From: Sorex araneus | Taxonomy: Eukaryota; Chordata; Mammalia; Eulipotyphla; Soricidae | Direction: 5' to 3' | DNA: 64,000 nt | Assembly: GCF_027595985.1 (NCBI RefSeq) | Contig: NC_073308.1 | Location: 12,298,566-12,362,565 of the forward strand | In this document: positions 45,516-57,100 of the stretch, one piece after another | How positions within the stretch are numbered: position 1 is the stretch's first letter | How the letters are laid out: each line of letters starts with the position of its first letter | Notes under the pieces: generated by a model | Database searches by the model: none | Told to the model about the DNA's origin: nothing | Seen by the model: only the letters and a program-made list of their open reading frames with translations | Translations under genes and position numbers: made by a program

Positions 45516-45889
45516 TGAGCACCAAGGTTCCAAGCTGCCAAACAGTCCTGCAAGGACCTTTCATTCCCAGCACCTCCAAACCAGGGGGTTATCTAGAAGT
45601 GGCCGGATACTCAGGGGTCCTGGAACTGTGCCAGAGCATACAGCGAAGTCCACAGTTTCCAGTTACCCACTGCCCGGGCCTGTCCATACCCAGAGACACC
45701 CCTACTGAGCCCCTCCAGAAGGAGTACCACACTGTGGCTGGGTCCAGACAAGGCTGCCTGACCCCCTCATATATATTTTTAAATCAAATGATGTTGTAGC
45801 TGGAGCTGGAGCTGTGGATGAGAGCCTGCTTCACATGTGTGAAGTCCTGAGTTTACACAGAGACAGTTTGATAAAACAATGCATGTCTA

Positions 45890-46035
45890 AGGGCTGGAGA
45901 AGTAGCCTTGCACGCTAGCGACCAGGATTCGATCCCAGGCATTCGTAAGGTCCCAGAGCCTGCCATGAATGGTTCCCGAGTGCAGAGCCAGGAGTTATCC
46001 CCGAGCACTGCTGGCTGTGACCCTCAAACCAGAAG
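45890..46035 (+). mobile_element. A-tailed SINE, head shortened
   Basis: gggctggagaagtagccttg lacks part of the usual head; gattcgatcccaggcattcg and gcagagccaggagttatccc follow. Confidence 0.82.
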
Positions 46036-46614
46036 CAACTTCTGTATCAGATGGAGCTAAAGAGACCAGAGCCGAGAGAGCAGGAAACTGTTTTGAAGGA
46101 AGAGGAAGTCCTGAAATTTAGTGGTGATTCTGGCAGCCAGAGAGTGAGTCTGAGCCTGCTCAGGGCATAGCAAAAGTCAGAGCACACTGATTAGATGACT
46201 AATCTCAGTCATCAGAGGAGAGCACTGTGATCTCCGAATCACCCCTGGTCTTGCTGCACAGTAGGAAAGGAATCCCTCAGCGTTCTCCAGGGAAGCCCAG
46301 AGTTCATGAGTCCTTCCCCCTCCCCTGTGTAGGTTGCCTAGGAGAAGGGCAGCATCCCTGAGAGTGGCAGCTGCGCCGTGGCCCCGCCCCCTCCCTACTT
46401 GAGGCGGGCTGCTAGTTCTCCAGCTTGGAAAGTGCCTCACCTGGGCTTGCCTAGTCGCTGCCAAGCTGCTTGAGTGCCATGCCCAGGTCGCTGCCATGTC
46501 CCTTTCTGCCCCTGCAACTCTGTCTCTCCTGCTCCCGCCAGACTCTAGGCTGAGGCCAGCCTCCCATAAGCTTGCCCTGGACCACTCGGAACTGCTGCCA
46601 TGGAGCCAGTGTGA
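46036..46614. other. intergenic sequence with no recognised gene
   Basis: Contains a GC box (ggccccgccccctcc near 46380) and an ATG at 46602, but no exon model could be supported. Confidence 0.3.
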
Positions 46615-47145
46615 GTGTGAGGCAGTCGTGCGGGTGCGGGGTGTGGGGTAGGGGTGCACGGTGCGCAGTGCAGGGAGCTGCGTGGGCATGGCTGGGTGGG
46701 GATGTGCGGTGCGGGATGGGGGTGCACGATGCGGGCTGTGAGGTGCACGGTGCAGAATGGGGGATGCGGGATGCGTCTTACGAGGTGGGGGTGCTGGGAG
46801 GAGGTGTGTGGTGCGCATTGCAGGGTTTGGGTGCGCAGTGCGTGATACGCAGTGCAGGGTGAGGGATGCACATGACTGGGTGGGGATTCGAGTGGGGGAT
46901 TCAAGTGCGGAGGCGGGGTGGGGTATGGGGTGTAGGCTGGGGGTGCGCGGTGCATGGTGCTCAGTCCGGGGATCTTGGTGCCAGAGTGCGAGGTGATGGC
47001 TACGCAGGGCTGGGTGGGGGTGTGGTGCGGAATGGGGATGCAGTGTGCGAGTGGAGGATGTGCAGTGCAGTGCGGGGTGCAGGCTGCCGGGTGGTGGTGC
47101 ACGGTGCGGGGTGGGGTGGGGGTGCACCGTGCACCCTGGGGCCAG
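46615..47145 (+). repeat. G-rich degenerate minisatellite
   Basis: About 530 bp built of short words such as ggtgcgg, gggatg, gtgcacggtgc and gggtgggg, with no fixed period. The long minus-strand Pro/His/Ser/Thr-rich frame across it (46177-47169) is a product of this composition. Confidence 0.85.
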
Positions 47146-47329
47146 GTTCCCTTTAGACTTGCCCCACACCCCATCCTGGGGGGTCCCCCCATTGCACCTT
47201 CCAGGCTATGGCAGTGCAGGGCTTGCAAGGGGACTGAGTCCCAAGTTCCCAGCCTGGTTCAGGGCGGTGGAATTCCCCAGTTCTTGGTGCGAGACTCTTC
47301 CCTGAGGAGAGCCCCACTCCGGGTTGGGG

Positions 47330-47990
47330 GGTGGCAGTTACTTTTGCTCTAATTTTGGCTGGGGCTCCCGAATTAAGGGTGGAGCCGCTTTTTAACTGGG
47401 TGGCAGCTTTGGGGTGTAGATGTGACTGCCAAGGCTTCTGGAAGTACAGGGAGGTGGGGGGCAGTAGCCCATCCTGACCCCCCAAGAAAACCTGGAGATT
47501 TCAGTCACAAAACTCCATATCAGAATTTTCAGCAAATTATATCTTGGTGAGGTCCGTCCTGAGACCATGGAGTCAGGCCGTGGGTATGGCGGTGATTTTG
47601 GATTGTGGAGGCAAGTGGCTGTTGAGGGCTCTGCTTAGGTGGTCACCAAGTCAATATCCTCCCCTCTGATTTACCCTGGTATGTTCAGCCATGTGCAGGT
47701 ATGAGATTAACTGTGTTTTTTGATCTCTTTCGAGATTTATTTATGGGTCTCTGAAATAAGGCTGATAATTGAGCTTGTATAGCTGAGCCAGAGGTGGTCT
47801 GTGGGTGTGGCTCCCCCACACAGAGCTTTTGGCCTTTTAATTTCTTGGGAAACTTGATCCCAAGTTGTTGGGGTCCGGTCAAAGGTATGGTGACAATTTC
47901 GGGGTATCAGAAAGCCTGAAGGCACCATCAGGCTGCTGATGCACTCACCCTGCAGGTATAGGTTGACCTGCTGGCGGCACCATACCCCCA
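47330..47990 (+). repeat. GC-rich repeat modules, probably L1 5' region
   Basis: tgactgccaaggcttctgga, ctgatttaccctggtatgtt, gatctctttcgagatttatt; related to 44331-44750 and inversely to 15640-16260. Confidence 0.4.
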
Positions 47991-47994
47991 TTAT

Positions 47995-49130
47995 TTTCTT
48001 CCTTGACCAATCTAAATACTTGTCAATTTTGTTGATCTTTTTAAAGAACCAACTTTTTTGACTTTATTGATTTTTTCTCCCATTGTCGACTTTATCTCAT
48101 TTGTCTCTTTTTAATGTTTATGTTTTGGTTCTGCTTGATTTGAGTTGAACTTTCACTTCCTTTTTTCTAGTTTCTTAAAATGGAAATGTAGATATTGACT
48201 GGAGATGCTTCTTCTTCACTAGCATAAGCATTTGCAGATGTGAATTTCCTTCCAAACACCGATTTAGCAGCATCCTAAAAACCCTGTACATTGTGGTTTT
48301 CTTGCATCCATCTTAACTTGTTCTCTAATTCCCATATGATTTCTTATATGCATTTGTCAATACCCCAACATTTTTAATTTTCTATGTATGTGTGAATATC
48401 TAATTTTAATTATTGTTATTTTTTAATCCTAGAGTGCATGCATTGAATAATTTCAGCATTTTTACACTTATTACGACTTGTTTTATGGCCTTTACCTTGT
48501 GTGCTTGAATGGATCTATTCTGCTGTTGTGCGGGACAGTATTTTGTGTTTGTTAGATCTAGTTTGTGGTGTTGTCATATCTTCTATTTCATTGTACATAT
48601 TGTGTTATTTGTCCTATCCACAATTGAAAGTAGACTTTGGAGTATTTCTTCACTTCTTTCTGTCATTTTTTCCTTTAGTGGAATTCTGTTGTAAATATTT
48701 TAATATTAAAATTTATTTTACCAGCATTGATATGCCCATAGAAACTCTATTATTGTTAGTTTTACATTGTATAGCTTTTCCTTACATATATTGTATGAAT
48801 TTATTCTTTTGCATATGTTCAGTTATTTTTTTCTTTGACTCTAAAACCTACAACTTGTAGAAAGTTATAGAGCTGGTTTTTCTTTCATTTCTTCAAATAT
48901 CTTCTTTTTGATTAAAATGTTTACTCCATAAACATTTAATATAATTCCTAACCAATATTTTTGTATTTTATTTTATAATTACTTTTCTACTCATCCACTT
49001 TCTTGCTCCTTTATTCCTCCAGGATTTTCATTTTGTATTAAATACATATTTTGCTTAATCTTAATGAATTTGCTATTTTTTCCACCATAAATGTTTTTTA
49101 TTTTCTGGGATTTTATGTCACGTGTTAAGA
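47995..49130 (-). mobile_element. L1 ORF2 fragment, strongly decayed
   Basis: Complement of the L1 ORF2 5' part: gttgatctttttaaagaacc, ttgattttttctcccatt, cttgttttatggcctttacc, atctattctgctgttg. T-rich, many stops. Confidence 0.75.
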
Positions 49131-49139
49131 AATTGTGTG

Positions 49140-49306
49140 GGGCTGGAGAGATAGCACTGAGGGAAGGGCATTTACCTTGCACGTGGCTGACCCGGTTCAA
49201 TTCTCAGCATCCCATATGGTCCCCTGAGCACCACCAAGAGTAATTCTTGAGTGCAGGAGCCAGTAATAATCCCTGTGCATCACCAGGTGTGACCCCCCCC
49301 AAAAAA
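49140..49306 (+). mobile_element. A-tailed SINE
   Basis: ggggctggagagatagcact, gcatcccatatggtcccctg, catcaccaggtgtgaccc then an A run. Confidence 0.93.
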
Positions 49307-49308
49307 TG

Positions 49309-49440
49309 TGTTCTGAGTATACTGGTGGAGGGATGGATGTCAGAATACTGTGTGACTGAAATCCAATCATGAACAGCTTTGTAAAGGTCTGTCTCACATT
49401 CAATAAAAAAAGACTTTTTTTTTAATTCAATAAAAAAGGT
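49309..49440 (+). mobile_element. L1 3' tail fragment
   Basis: ctggtggagggatggatgtc and cattcaataaaaaaag match the end of the L1 3' UTR at 27400-27510. AT-rich sequence of no clear identity follows to about 49890. Confidence 0.6.
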
Positions 49441-49892
49441 TTTAAAAAAGTTTTAAAAAGTTTAAAAAATACTATTATTTAATTTTCTCATTTTACTTTT
49501 TACCTTGCACATTTCATCTTTAAACAGTATAACCCATCAACATGGTTTTATAGTTAGCGAGCATGTAACTATTTTATAATGAGATTAGAGAAAAGTTATA
49601 AAAAAAAACACATTGATAGAATTTTTATATACGCCCATGTATATAGTAATTGTCTTCTCATCTATGTTTCTTCATGAAAATGTGAGTTAGTGTCCAGCCA
49701 GTGCACTGTGTCTTGGCCTTTTTTCTGATCATGATGGCTTTTGACCTTGTTTCCTTCCTGTGTCTCCCTCCCACCCCATTCTACCAATTAGCTTCCTGGT
49801 CTCATGCTCTGGCTCCCCAGTTATTGACTTTTTACCTGTGACCCCCTAAAATATCTTATGGTCCCTGATTGAGAAATACTTGTTTAATACCT

Positions 49893-50128
49893 AGCACAGC
49901 GGTAGGGCATTTGCCTTGCATGTGGCTGACCCGGGTTCGATTCCTCCGCCCCTCTGCAGAGCCCGGCAAGCTACCGAGAGTATCTCGCCCGCACGGCAGA
50001 GCCTGGCCAGCTACCCATGGCATATTCGATATGCCAAAAACAGTAACAACAAGTCTCAAAATGGAGACGTTACTGGTTCCTGCTTGAGCAAATTGATGAG
50101 CAGTGGGATGACAGTGACAGTGACAGTG
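49893..50128 (+). mobile_element. SOR SINE with RTE-type tail
   Basis: Very well preserved: gtggctgacccgggttcgat, gcatattcgatatgccaaaa, aatggagacgttactggtt, gatgagcagtgggatgacag and three cagtga units. The first ~25 bp of the head are diverged. Confidence 0.95.
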
Positions 50129-50349
50129 AATTTGGTTTTAGTTGTAGGGCAGACCTGCTAGATAAATTTTTTTCCAGTGCTCTTTGAATTTCTCTTTCGT
50201 TTTTGAAGGATGCTTTTGTTATACAAAGAACTCTCTAAGGTCTTTTCCTCCTAGAAATTCAAATCTGTAAGCATATTTGAGAGAATTTATAAATAAATTC
50301 CTCTATAGGTAGTGAAAATAATATGTAGGTCTAAAGATCTGTGAGCCGT

Positions 50350-51552
50350 ATGGTGAGGCACTACTGCTTACCCACCCCATCTCCCTTCAGTCTGCATTGA
50401 GACAGCCCTTCCTCCCACACCTGGACTGTGGAACCCACTACCACCACCCTGTGCCTCGATACCATCTCTTTGGACTTCCCTAAGCTGACCCTGTCTCTAA
50501 ACCCAAGCAGTTCCAAGTGGACTCAGTGGCTGCACTAATACCCCCCCAACACGTGGGCATATCAGCATACTTGCAACAACTCTACTCCCTCAACACCACT
50601 TACAGCATTTTCATAATTCTCTCCCACAATCCTTCCACAATAACCCTGGTATCTAAATGGGAGTAACTAGACCTACACTTGCCTGTCAACTGAAATGTCA
50701 TCTCAAGATCATGGAACTAGTTAGAAAACAACAGATTACAAGTGGTAGCCCTGGAAATAATGAATTAGATCAGTTTAATGACAAATAAGGTCAATATTCA
50801 GATAAACAGAATTCTAAAGCTCACCTGCAGCATCCACAAAGCTCTAAGGAGGTGGGGATACAAAAAAAAAATCATCTGCAATGGCAGAAAGAGAGAGAAG
50901 TCCAGGCAAATTCTCATGCTCAATTCAAATTTTGAGCCTCATCAAAAAGACCCTCAAATCAACACTTTATGAAATGGCAATAGAAATAAAGCAAGGGGAA
51001 GAGAAACTCAATCAGATCAAGGAAGAATTGATACGTGTTATTAAAGAGTCCACACAAATGGAATTAAAGGAGGTAAAGAATGCAAGGATAGCACACCACA
51101 AAAACAGAATTCTGCATGCAGAGAACCATATCAGTGACAGTGAAGACAAAATGCTAGCCAACCATGATAATGATGTTGCAAAAGAAAAGAGGTAAACAAA
51201 TAGAAGATAAAATAAGATTATTGATGAACAACAGCAAATGGATTATTATAGGAGTAGCAAATGGAGAGGAAAGGGAGAAAGGGGAATAATGACTAGAGGA
51301 AGAAAAAATAACTGACAACTTCTCCAGTTTCTGGAGGGAGGCTTTTGCACAGATTCAAGAGGCTCAGAGACTAAACAAAATAGAATCAAGCAAACTAACA
51401 CCAAGGCACATAGTAATAGAAATGAAAAAAGCAAAAGACAGACAACTTAAAGCATCAAGAAAGAATAAAATTCTCTGGTACAAGGGAAAAAACTAAAAGA
51501 TCTCCCATATGACACATTTCAGGCCAAAAAAAAAGAATGGAATAACATACTC
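50350..51552 (+). mobile_element. L1 5' part (5' UTR and ORF1-like, decayed)
   Basis: The stretch 50881-51195 stays open and encodes a coiled-coil-rich, Lys/Glu-rich piece with ELKEVKNARI and ISDSEDKM, like L1 or half-L1 ORF1. Downstream text (agattcaagaggctcagaga, acaccaaggcacatagtaat) matches the L1/half-L1 ORF1 3' side. It is broken by stops. Confidence 0.65.
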
Positions 51553-51905
51553 AACGTATCACTTGTACCACTTGTCATCAGTTGTTCATTAATTTTCTCG
51601 AGTGGGTGCCAGTAATGTCTCCATTCATCCCTGTCACATGCTAGTGTAGTCCAATGGCATCTGCTCACTCCAGGAACACGAGGAGCCTCAAACCATTCAC
51701 TCAGGGTACTGACGGAGAAGTGTGACCATCTCGTAGGTGGGTGGCTACACGTTCTTTTGACATCCCGTGGAATCCAGTCAGTAACAGCTCTAGTCCAGTG
51801 GTCATCTCTAAATTGCATTACGTGTCTGGCCCATCTGATTTTTGATGCCTTGGCAAATGAGCAGCAACCCTGATTCTTGATTGTTGATGGAGGTATTCAA
51901 CGTAC
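51553..51905 (-). mobile_element. RTE-type LINE, 3' end (nematode-like RTE), 5'-truncated
   Basis: On the minus strand the frame reads through KIRWARHVMQFRDD, DHWTRAVTDWIPRDVKRT, PPTRWSHFS and HWTTLACDRDEWRHYW. This is the C-terminal signature of RTE reverse transcriptases of strongylid nematodes (RxxRWxGHVxR, RWTRAVxDW, RPPTRW, HWxTLARDRDxWrxYW), unlike the BovB ending of ruminants. The 3' untranslated end (complement of 51553-51640) contains ctccattactggcac-type text shared with SOR SINE tails. It is inserted in an L1. A related element in the common shrew has, as I recall, been reported as a horizontal transfer. Confidence 0.85.
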
Positions 51906-52360
51906 CAAATGAAAAAAGAAATTTTTTTCATCTTGGACTACAGCAGCTGCCTCATCCAGCTGTCATTTACATTGCAGGGATGGATAAGAATCTTATCAGA
52001 CAAACAAGACATAGTAAACAAATCCTGCAAGAATTACTGAAAGGTTTCCGATAAAAAGCATTTGAAAAATTAATCCCCCACACATATATAAAATAGCAAC
52101 ATAGCCCTTTATATCAATAAGCTTTCTATATTTCAGTGGACTAAACTGTCCTACCAAAAGGCAAAGAGTAGCTGGATGGATTAGGAAAGAAACTTCTATT
52201 GCTCTTACAGAAAACACTCCTAAACTCACAAGGAAAATATAGACTCTGAGTGTAAGGATGGAAAACTGTCATACAAGCCAGTGGGAGACAGAATAAAGCT
52301 GGAGTCGCCATACTTATAATAGACCAAATAGCATCCAGCAGACGCATATAGGAGGGCACA
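51906..52360 (+). mobile_element. L1 or half-L1 fragment, continuing after the RTE insertion
   Basis: agacagaataaagctggagt, cgccatacttataatagacc and aaatagcatcc match the region where L1-type elements have a camptothecin-free ORF1-ORF2 junction text. It is the likely continuation of 50350-51552. Confidence 0.5.
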
Positions 52361-53405
52361 GGGCTGCCAGGTTAGTTGGTGACCAGTTGCTGTTTATTCC
52401 AGTCTCCCCATGCACCCCGTTCCAGTCTCAAACTGACCCTCATTCCCTCATTCCTATCTCCTCCTATCCCCCGTACCAGTCTCTCCACACACACTCCTGC
52501 AGCCTCTTCTAGAGCCCAACTTTCCAGCATTCAGGGTAGCAAGGACACCTAGGTGAGGTTGCACAATCAACATCTGCAAGCCCTTCCTTCTGGGGAAGCT
52601 CTTCTAAGACAAAGATGTCCTCCTGCTAGGAGATCAGCCCAAGGGCTTTTTTTTTAATCTAAGGACATATTTGTCCTTTTCTTAGTCCACAAACAATCAT
52701 CTTAGATCTACTTACTTCTTAATAATCTTTCTAGTCATTTTGTATGGACACAGTAAGAGATATGTTAATCTTATAGGGTGACTCTGCTGGGGACATCTCG
52801 CTATAGATCCCAGACTGCATTTCTCAAGCCAGATGAGCCCTTCCTAACCCTAGCAGGGTCCTTGTCCAGTCATTTCTCTTTGGGCCATGACAGAATTCAT
52901 CCACGACCGTGCCCTTGAGTTATAGTTAAGTATTATGGAGCTTGGCCTGTCCTGTTTCGTGCCAGGGTAGCTCACAGCTTGCCCTAGGTCCAGCCAGTCC
53001 TTTCGTCAGGACCCTGTTTCTGGGATGCTAGGAACTAAAGGGAAACTGAGTCTTAAGTCGAGTTATATATATGACAGACATCCAGGAGTAAATGTTATTT
53101 GGAATCAATTAACTCCCAAGTTACAAAAGCATAGCATTAACTGTCTTCCTATGTTTATACAAAAAGGACATTGCTAGGAAGTACTATGCAAAAGACATAA
53201 GGGAAGAAGAAAAGCAATATTTCACATAAAATACAAAATCCAGAGTCGTTAGAAGGATCTGACCTTACAAGTCACAGGGTCTGATTTAGGGATATAGGTG
53301 ATTGGAGAGGAGAGCAAAGAGAAGTTAAAGATAAACATAGAGGAATGGGAGTGCCTCAGGAGCACTGTGATGGGTGTAACCCAATAAACCTAAGCTCCCT
53401 GCAGC
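52361..53405. other. unassigned block, possibly an old LTR
   Basis: About 1 kb between L1 pieces. On the minus strand ctggaataaacagcaactgg near 52400 looks like a poly(A) signal close to an LTR end, but terminal TG/CA and a target duplication were not found. Confidence 0.3.
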
Positions 53406-54004
53406 CAGGGAGAAAGGACTAACCAATGTTATCCTACATTCAGACACCTCCACCAACCTCCCCAAAACTGAGGATATATTTTTCTCTAGTGCATGTGGAA
53501 TTTCTCCAGGATAGATAACATATTAGGTCATAACTCAATATGTATAAATTTACAAATATAGAAATCATGCAAAGTATTCTCTCAGACCACAATGACATGA
53601 AAGTAGAAAATGATTATAAAAAAGGGGAAAACTTCAAACTTTTGGAAGCTGGACAAGTCACTGTTAAATAGCACTTGGATCAAAGAGCAAATCAAGGAAG
53701 AAATAAAAATATTTCTTGAAACTAATGAGAATGAAGGTACAAGATACCAAAATATATGAAATGCAATGAAAACTGTACTAAGGGGGAAATTCAGCGTAAT
53801 GCAGGCCTACATTGAGAAAGAAGAAAGCACCCAAATAGATGATTTAAGCACATATCTCAAAAATCTGTAGAGGAAACAACAAATAAACATAAGATATAAT
53901 AGACTGAAGGAAGTAATAAAAATTAGAACAGAAATTAATGTTATAGAAAAAAAAGAGAATAAATCAAACCAGAAGTTGGTTCTTTCTTCAAAAGAATAAA
54001 CAAG

Positions 54005-54200
54005 GGGGCTGGAGTGATAACACAGCAGGTAGGGCATTTGCCTTGCATGCGGCCGACCCGGGTTCGATTTCCAGTATCCCATATGGTCACCTGAGCACCG
54101 CCAGGAGTAATTCCTGAGTGCAGAGCCAGGAGTAACCCCTGTGCATTGCCAGGTGTGACCCAAAAAGCAAAAAACAAAAACAAACAAACAAACAAACAAA
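54005..54200 (+). mobile_element. A-tailed SINE, young
   Basis: Close to consensus: ggggctggagtgataacaca, gcatgcggccgacccgggtt, gagcaccgccaggagtaatt, ggtgtgacccaaaaagcaaa, then a (caaa)n tail. Flanks gaataaacaag and gagtaaacagg suggest a target duplication. Confidence 0.97.
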
Positions 54201-54926
54201 AAGAGTAAACAGGATAGACAAACCCTTAGACTCATAAGGATAAGAAAGAAATGTCCAGATGAATTGAATCAGAGATGAAAGATGAAACATTACAACATAC
54301 TCCTCAAATATTCAAGATATTATGAAAGGTTACTACAAACAACTTTGTGATGTTAAGCTGGAGAACGTAGAAGAAATGAACAGATCCTTAGAAACATCTA
54401 ATCTCCCATGAGGAGAAAGTAGAAAACTGAACAAGCTAATCACAAATAAGGAAATTGAAATAGTGATTAAGACCATCCAAGAATGAAATTCCCCATCAGA
54501 ATGGGCTGGCTGGTGAGTTTTATCAAACCTTCAGAGAAAACTTACTGCATTTACTTTTTCAACTCTTCCAATATGTTGAAGAAGCTTCTAACTCAGCTAA
54601 CATTGCATTAATACCCAAAGTAGATAGAGACACATCCAGAAATGAAAATTTAGACCAATCTCCCTGATGAACATCAATGCAAAAATCCTCAACAAAACCT
54701 TAGCAAACTGAATCCAACTGCACATCAAAAAATCATATATAATTATCAAGTGGAATTCATCCAAGATGGTTCAATATATGCAAATCAATTAACATACTAT
54801 TCCACATCAGTAAAAGGCAAGGCAAACATCATATAAACATAGCAAAAGATGCTAAAATAGACTTGACAAGTTTCAATTTGAATTAATGATAACAATTCTC
54901 AATGAAATAGAAGTGGAAAGAACCTC

Positions 54927-55534
54927 TGTTGCGTGAAGCTATATATCAGTCGGTCAGAAGCGCAGAGGCAAGACACGCGAGAGAAATGTAGAGAGCAAGG
55001 AGGGACAAGGCATCAATCTGGCTTGAGGCGAAGAGCGACTTCCAGAGGCCTCCCTTTCTTCTATTTTTTATCAGTTACATCTGAATGACCTCATCACAGT
55101 GAGAGAACCACTAATGAGAGTACAGTTATAGGATAAGCATTCGTCAAAAGAACATCAGGGTATACATCGTCCTGTCAAAGCTATGCTGTCAAAGCTATGT
55201 TGCAATGATTTAAAATGTCAGAGGAAGATATGGAACTGGACACATAGGCTCTACAGATTACGTCCCTCACACTCTTGTGGTCGGTTACACATAGGGCAAA
55301 GAGAAGGCCCAGACTGATACTTGGTCACACCAGATTAAGGATGTGTAAGCAGGGGGAAACTGCTGCTTTGTACTGCCAAGATGAGGTATGTCCAGGCGGG
55401 CCTATGAGAGCATGCTGTACTCCTCCAGGTCATCGGACTCACAAGTTTAGCTTGCCCACTTATTTTAAAGTGGGGCCTCGGCTCTGCTTCCTGCTTGCAG
55501 GGCAGCGTCCTAATGTCCTGGCTTAGCACCAACA
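54927..55534 (-). mobile_element. solo LTR, class II (ERVK-like), with 6-bp target duplication
   Basis: 608 bp with TGTTG and CAACA ends, flanked by aacctc at 54921-54926 and 55535-55540. A 6-bp duplication is typical of class II endogenous retroviruses. On the minus strand an A-rich poly(A)-signal-like region near 55065 is followed by a T/C-rich U5. No internal region. Confidence 0.82.
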
Positions 55535-55585
55535 AACCTCCCTCAAGAGAGTAATGGCTATCTATAACTAACCTACAAACAGTAT

Positions 55586-56012
55586 TGCTGCAGAAATTCC
55601 CACCAGAAACCTGTGGAGAAACAATCTGTACTGAGAAGTAGGAAAACGTGCCAGCAGATCCGGTGAGCTTGTGCTCAGAACTGGCTCCAGTCCAAAGGCA
55701 AAAGCTTCGTTTGATAGCCTATCTGATGGAGGTTGGGGCATTTGCAGGCACCTGGCAGGAGAGGACAGAAGTAGAAATTCCAAAGTGTGTTATTTTGCAA
55801 AGCTGGGTCTGGATAACGTCAAGGACCTGAGCACATTTGACAGGTGACCAAGGTGACAAAGCGAGACTCAAACCATCTTATGAACATCCCAAATACACCC
55901 CATGGCTCTATGGCACAGCCCAGACTCAGTGGTTCCTTGGCAGGTCCTGCTCTTTGGGGTTAACCTCCTTGAAGTGAGACTGTTTGAAATACAGGCAGGG
56001 GGTTCTTCTCAT
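55586..56012. mobile_element. unassigned insertion with possible 6-bp direct repeats
   Basis: L1 text stops at about 55585 and resumes after 56013. The word cagtat occurs at both edges (55580-55585, 56013-56018). The insert begins tgctgcag. It could be a short LTR, but no internal signals are clear. Confidence 0.4.
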
Positions 56013-56029
56013 CAGTATCACTCTTTTGT

Positions 56030-56200
56030 TTTGTTTTGGTGTGTGTGTGTGTGGGGGGGATCATACCCATGAGGCTCACAATTTTCTATTGACTCTGCAA
56101 ACAGAAATTACTCCTGGCAAGACTTTTTAAGACTATACAGCATACCGGGGATCAAGCCTGGGTTGGCATCATGCAAGGCAAGTCCTATCTCTCTGGTCCA
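56030..56200 (-). mobile_element. old A-tailed SINE
   Basis: gggatcatacccatgaggct, aattactcctggcaagac, gatcaagcctgggttggcat. Flanks atcagtatcactctt and accagtatcattctt look like a diverged target duplication in the L1. Confidence 0.78.
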
Positions 56201-56690
56201 CATCACCAGTATCATTCTTAATGGTGAAGAACTGAAAGAATTCCCACTGAAATCAGGTACGAGGCAAGGATGTTCACTGTCTCGTTTTTCATTCAGTATA
56301 GTATTAGAAGTTCTAGCAACAGCAATCAGGCAAGGTAAGTAAATCAAAGATATTCAAATTAAAATAAAACAAAGATATTCAAATTGAAAAAGAAGTCAAA
56401 TGATCACTATTTTCAGGTGGCATAATAATATACATAGAAGACCCTAAATAATTCACCAAAAACCTCCTAGAAACAATAAAGCAACACAGCAATTTGACTA
56501 GCGATAAAGTTAGCCACATAAACACAAAGCACAGAAACACATAAACATAGACAAAAAATTGGTTGTGTTTCTATATGCAAAAAAGAATCATAGAAGAAAG
56601 AGATTTAAAATAGTGTCCCAAAACATTAAATACCAGGAATGGACTTAATGAAGGACGTGGGAGATCTATATAACAAAATACATAGGGACT

Positions 56691-57100
56691 GGGGGGCTCA
56701 GTGACTGAGAGCCGCCTCTCCAGACCAGATGGTGGCAACAGACGGACAAAGGACCTGGGGAACGGAGAAACAGGGCCCCAGACTGTTGGGAGTCAGTTTA
56801 TTTCTCTCTCCTCCCCAGCATAGTTCGATCTCTCCCCTCACCGCACAATTGTAGTCGTGGTCGTAGTCCCAGGCATCATAGTTCCCTCATCCTAGTCCTC
56901 ATCTTGTCTTTTCGTCCCCTCTCTCCCCTTACAGCACAGTTACAGAGACACCATGAAGGGTGGGGTACTCATGGGTGGGGTTGAGTGTTGTCAGAACAAC
57001 AAACAGAGGTAAAGCCACCCCTTCAGGGGAAGGTCTAGGAGATGAACTCAAGGTACAAGTCTCATCTGAGGGTTCTCCAGATGACTAGGAGATCTGCTCA
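56691..57100. other. unassigned sequence between L1 pieces
   Basis: Starts at gactggggggctcagtgact. It is C/T-rich in the middle and resembles LTR sequence, but the ends are not resolved. Confidence 0.3.

Larger units (their letters stand above)
53406..56690 (+). mobile_element. L1 ORF2 region, broken and with nested insertions
   Basis: Collinear ORF2 text at 53406-54926, 55535-55585 and 56201-56690 (aaaatcctcaacaaaacctt, ggaattcatccaagatggtt, cttaatggtgaagaactgaa, gaaccctaaa-type text). It is interrupted by a SINE (54005-54200), a solo LTR (54927-55534), an unassigned 427-bp insert (55586-56012) and a second SINE (56030-56200). Many stops. Confidence 0.88.

Noticed and set aside
46177-47228. 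330- and 227-codon minus-strand frames rich in Pro, His, Ser and Thr
   Set aside because: They follow the G-rich minisatellite on the opposite strand; composition is repeat-driven and lacks domains.
54005-54110. tRNA gene candidates in SINE heads
   Set aside because: The heads have box A and B-like sequence but do not fold as full cloverleaves and are part of SINEs.
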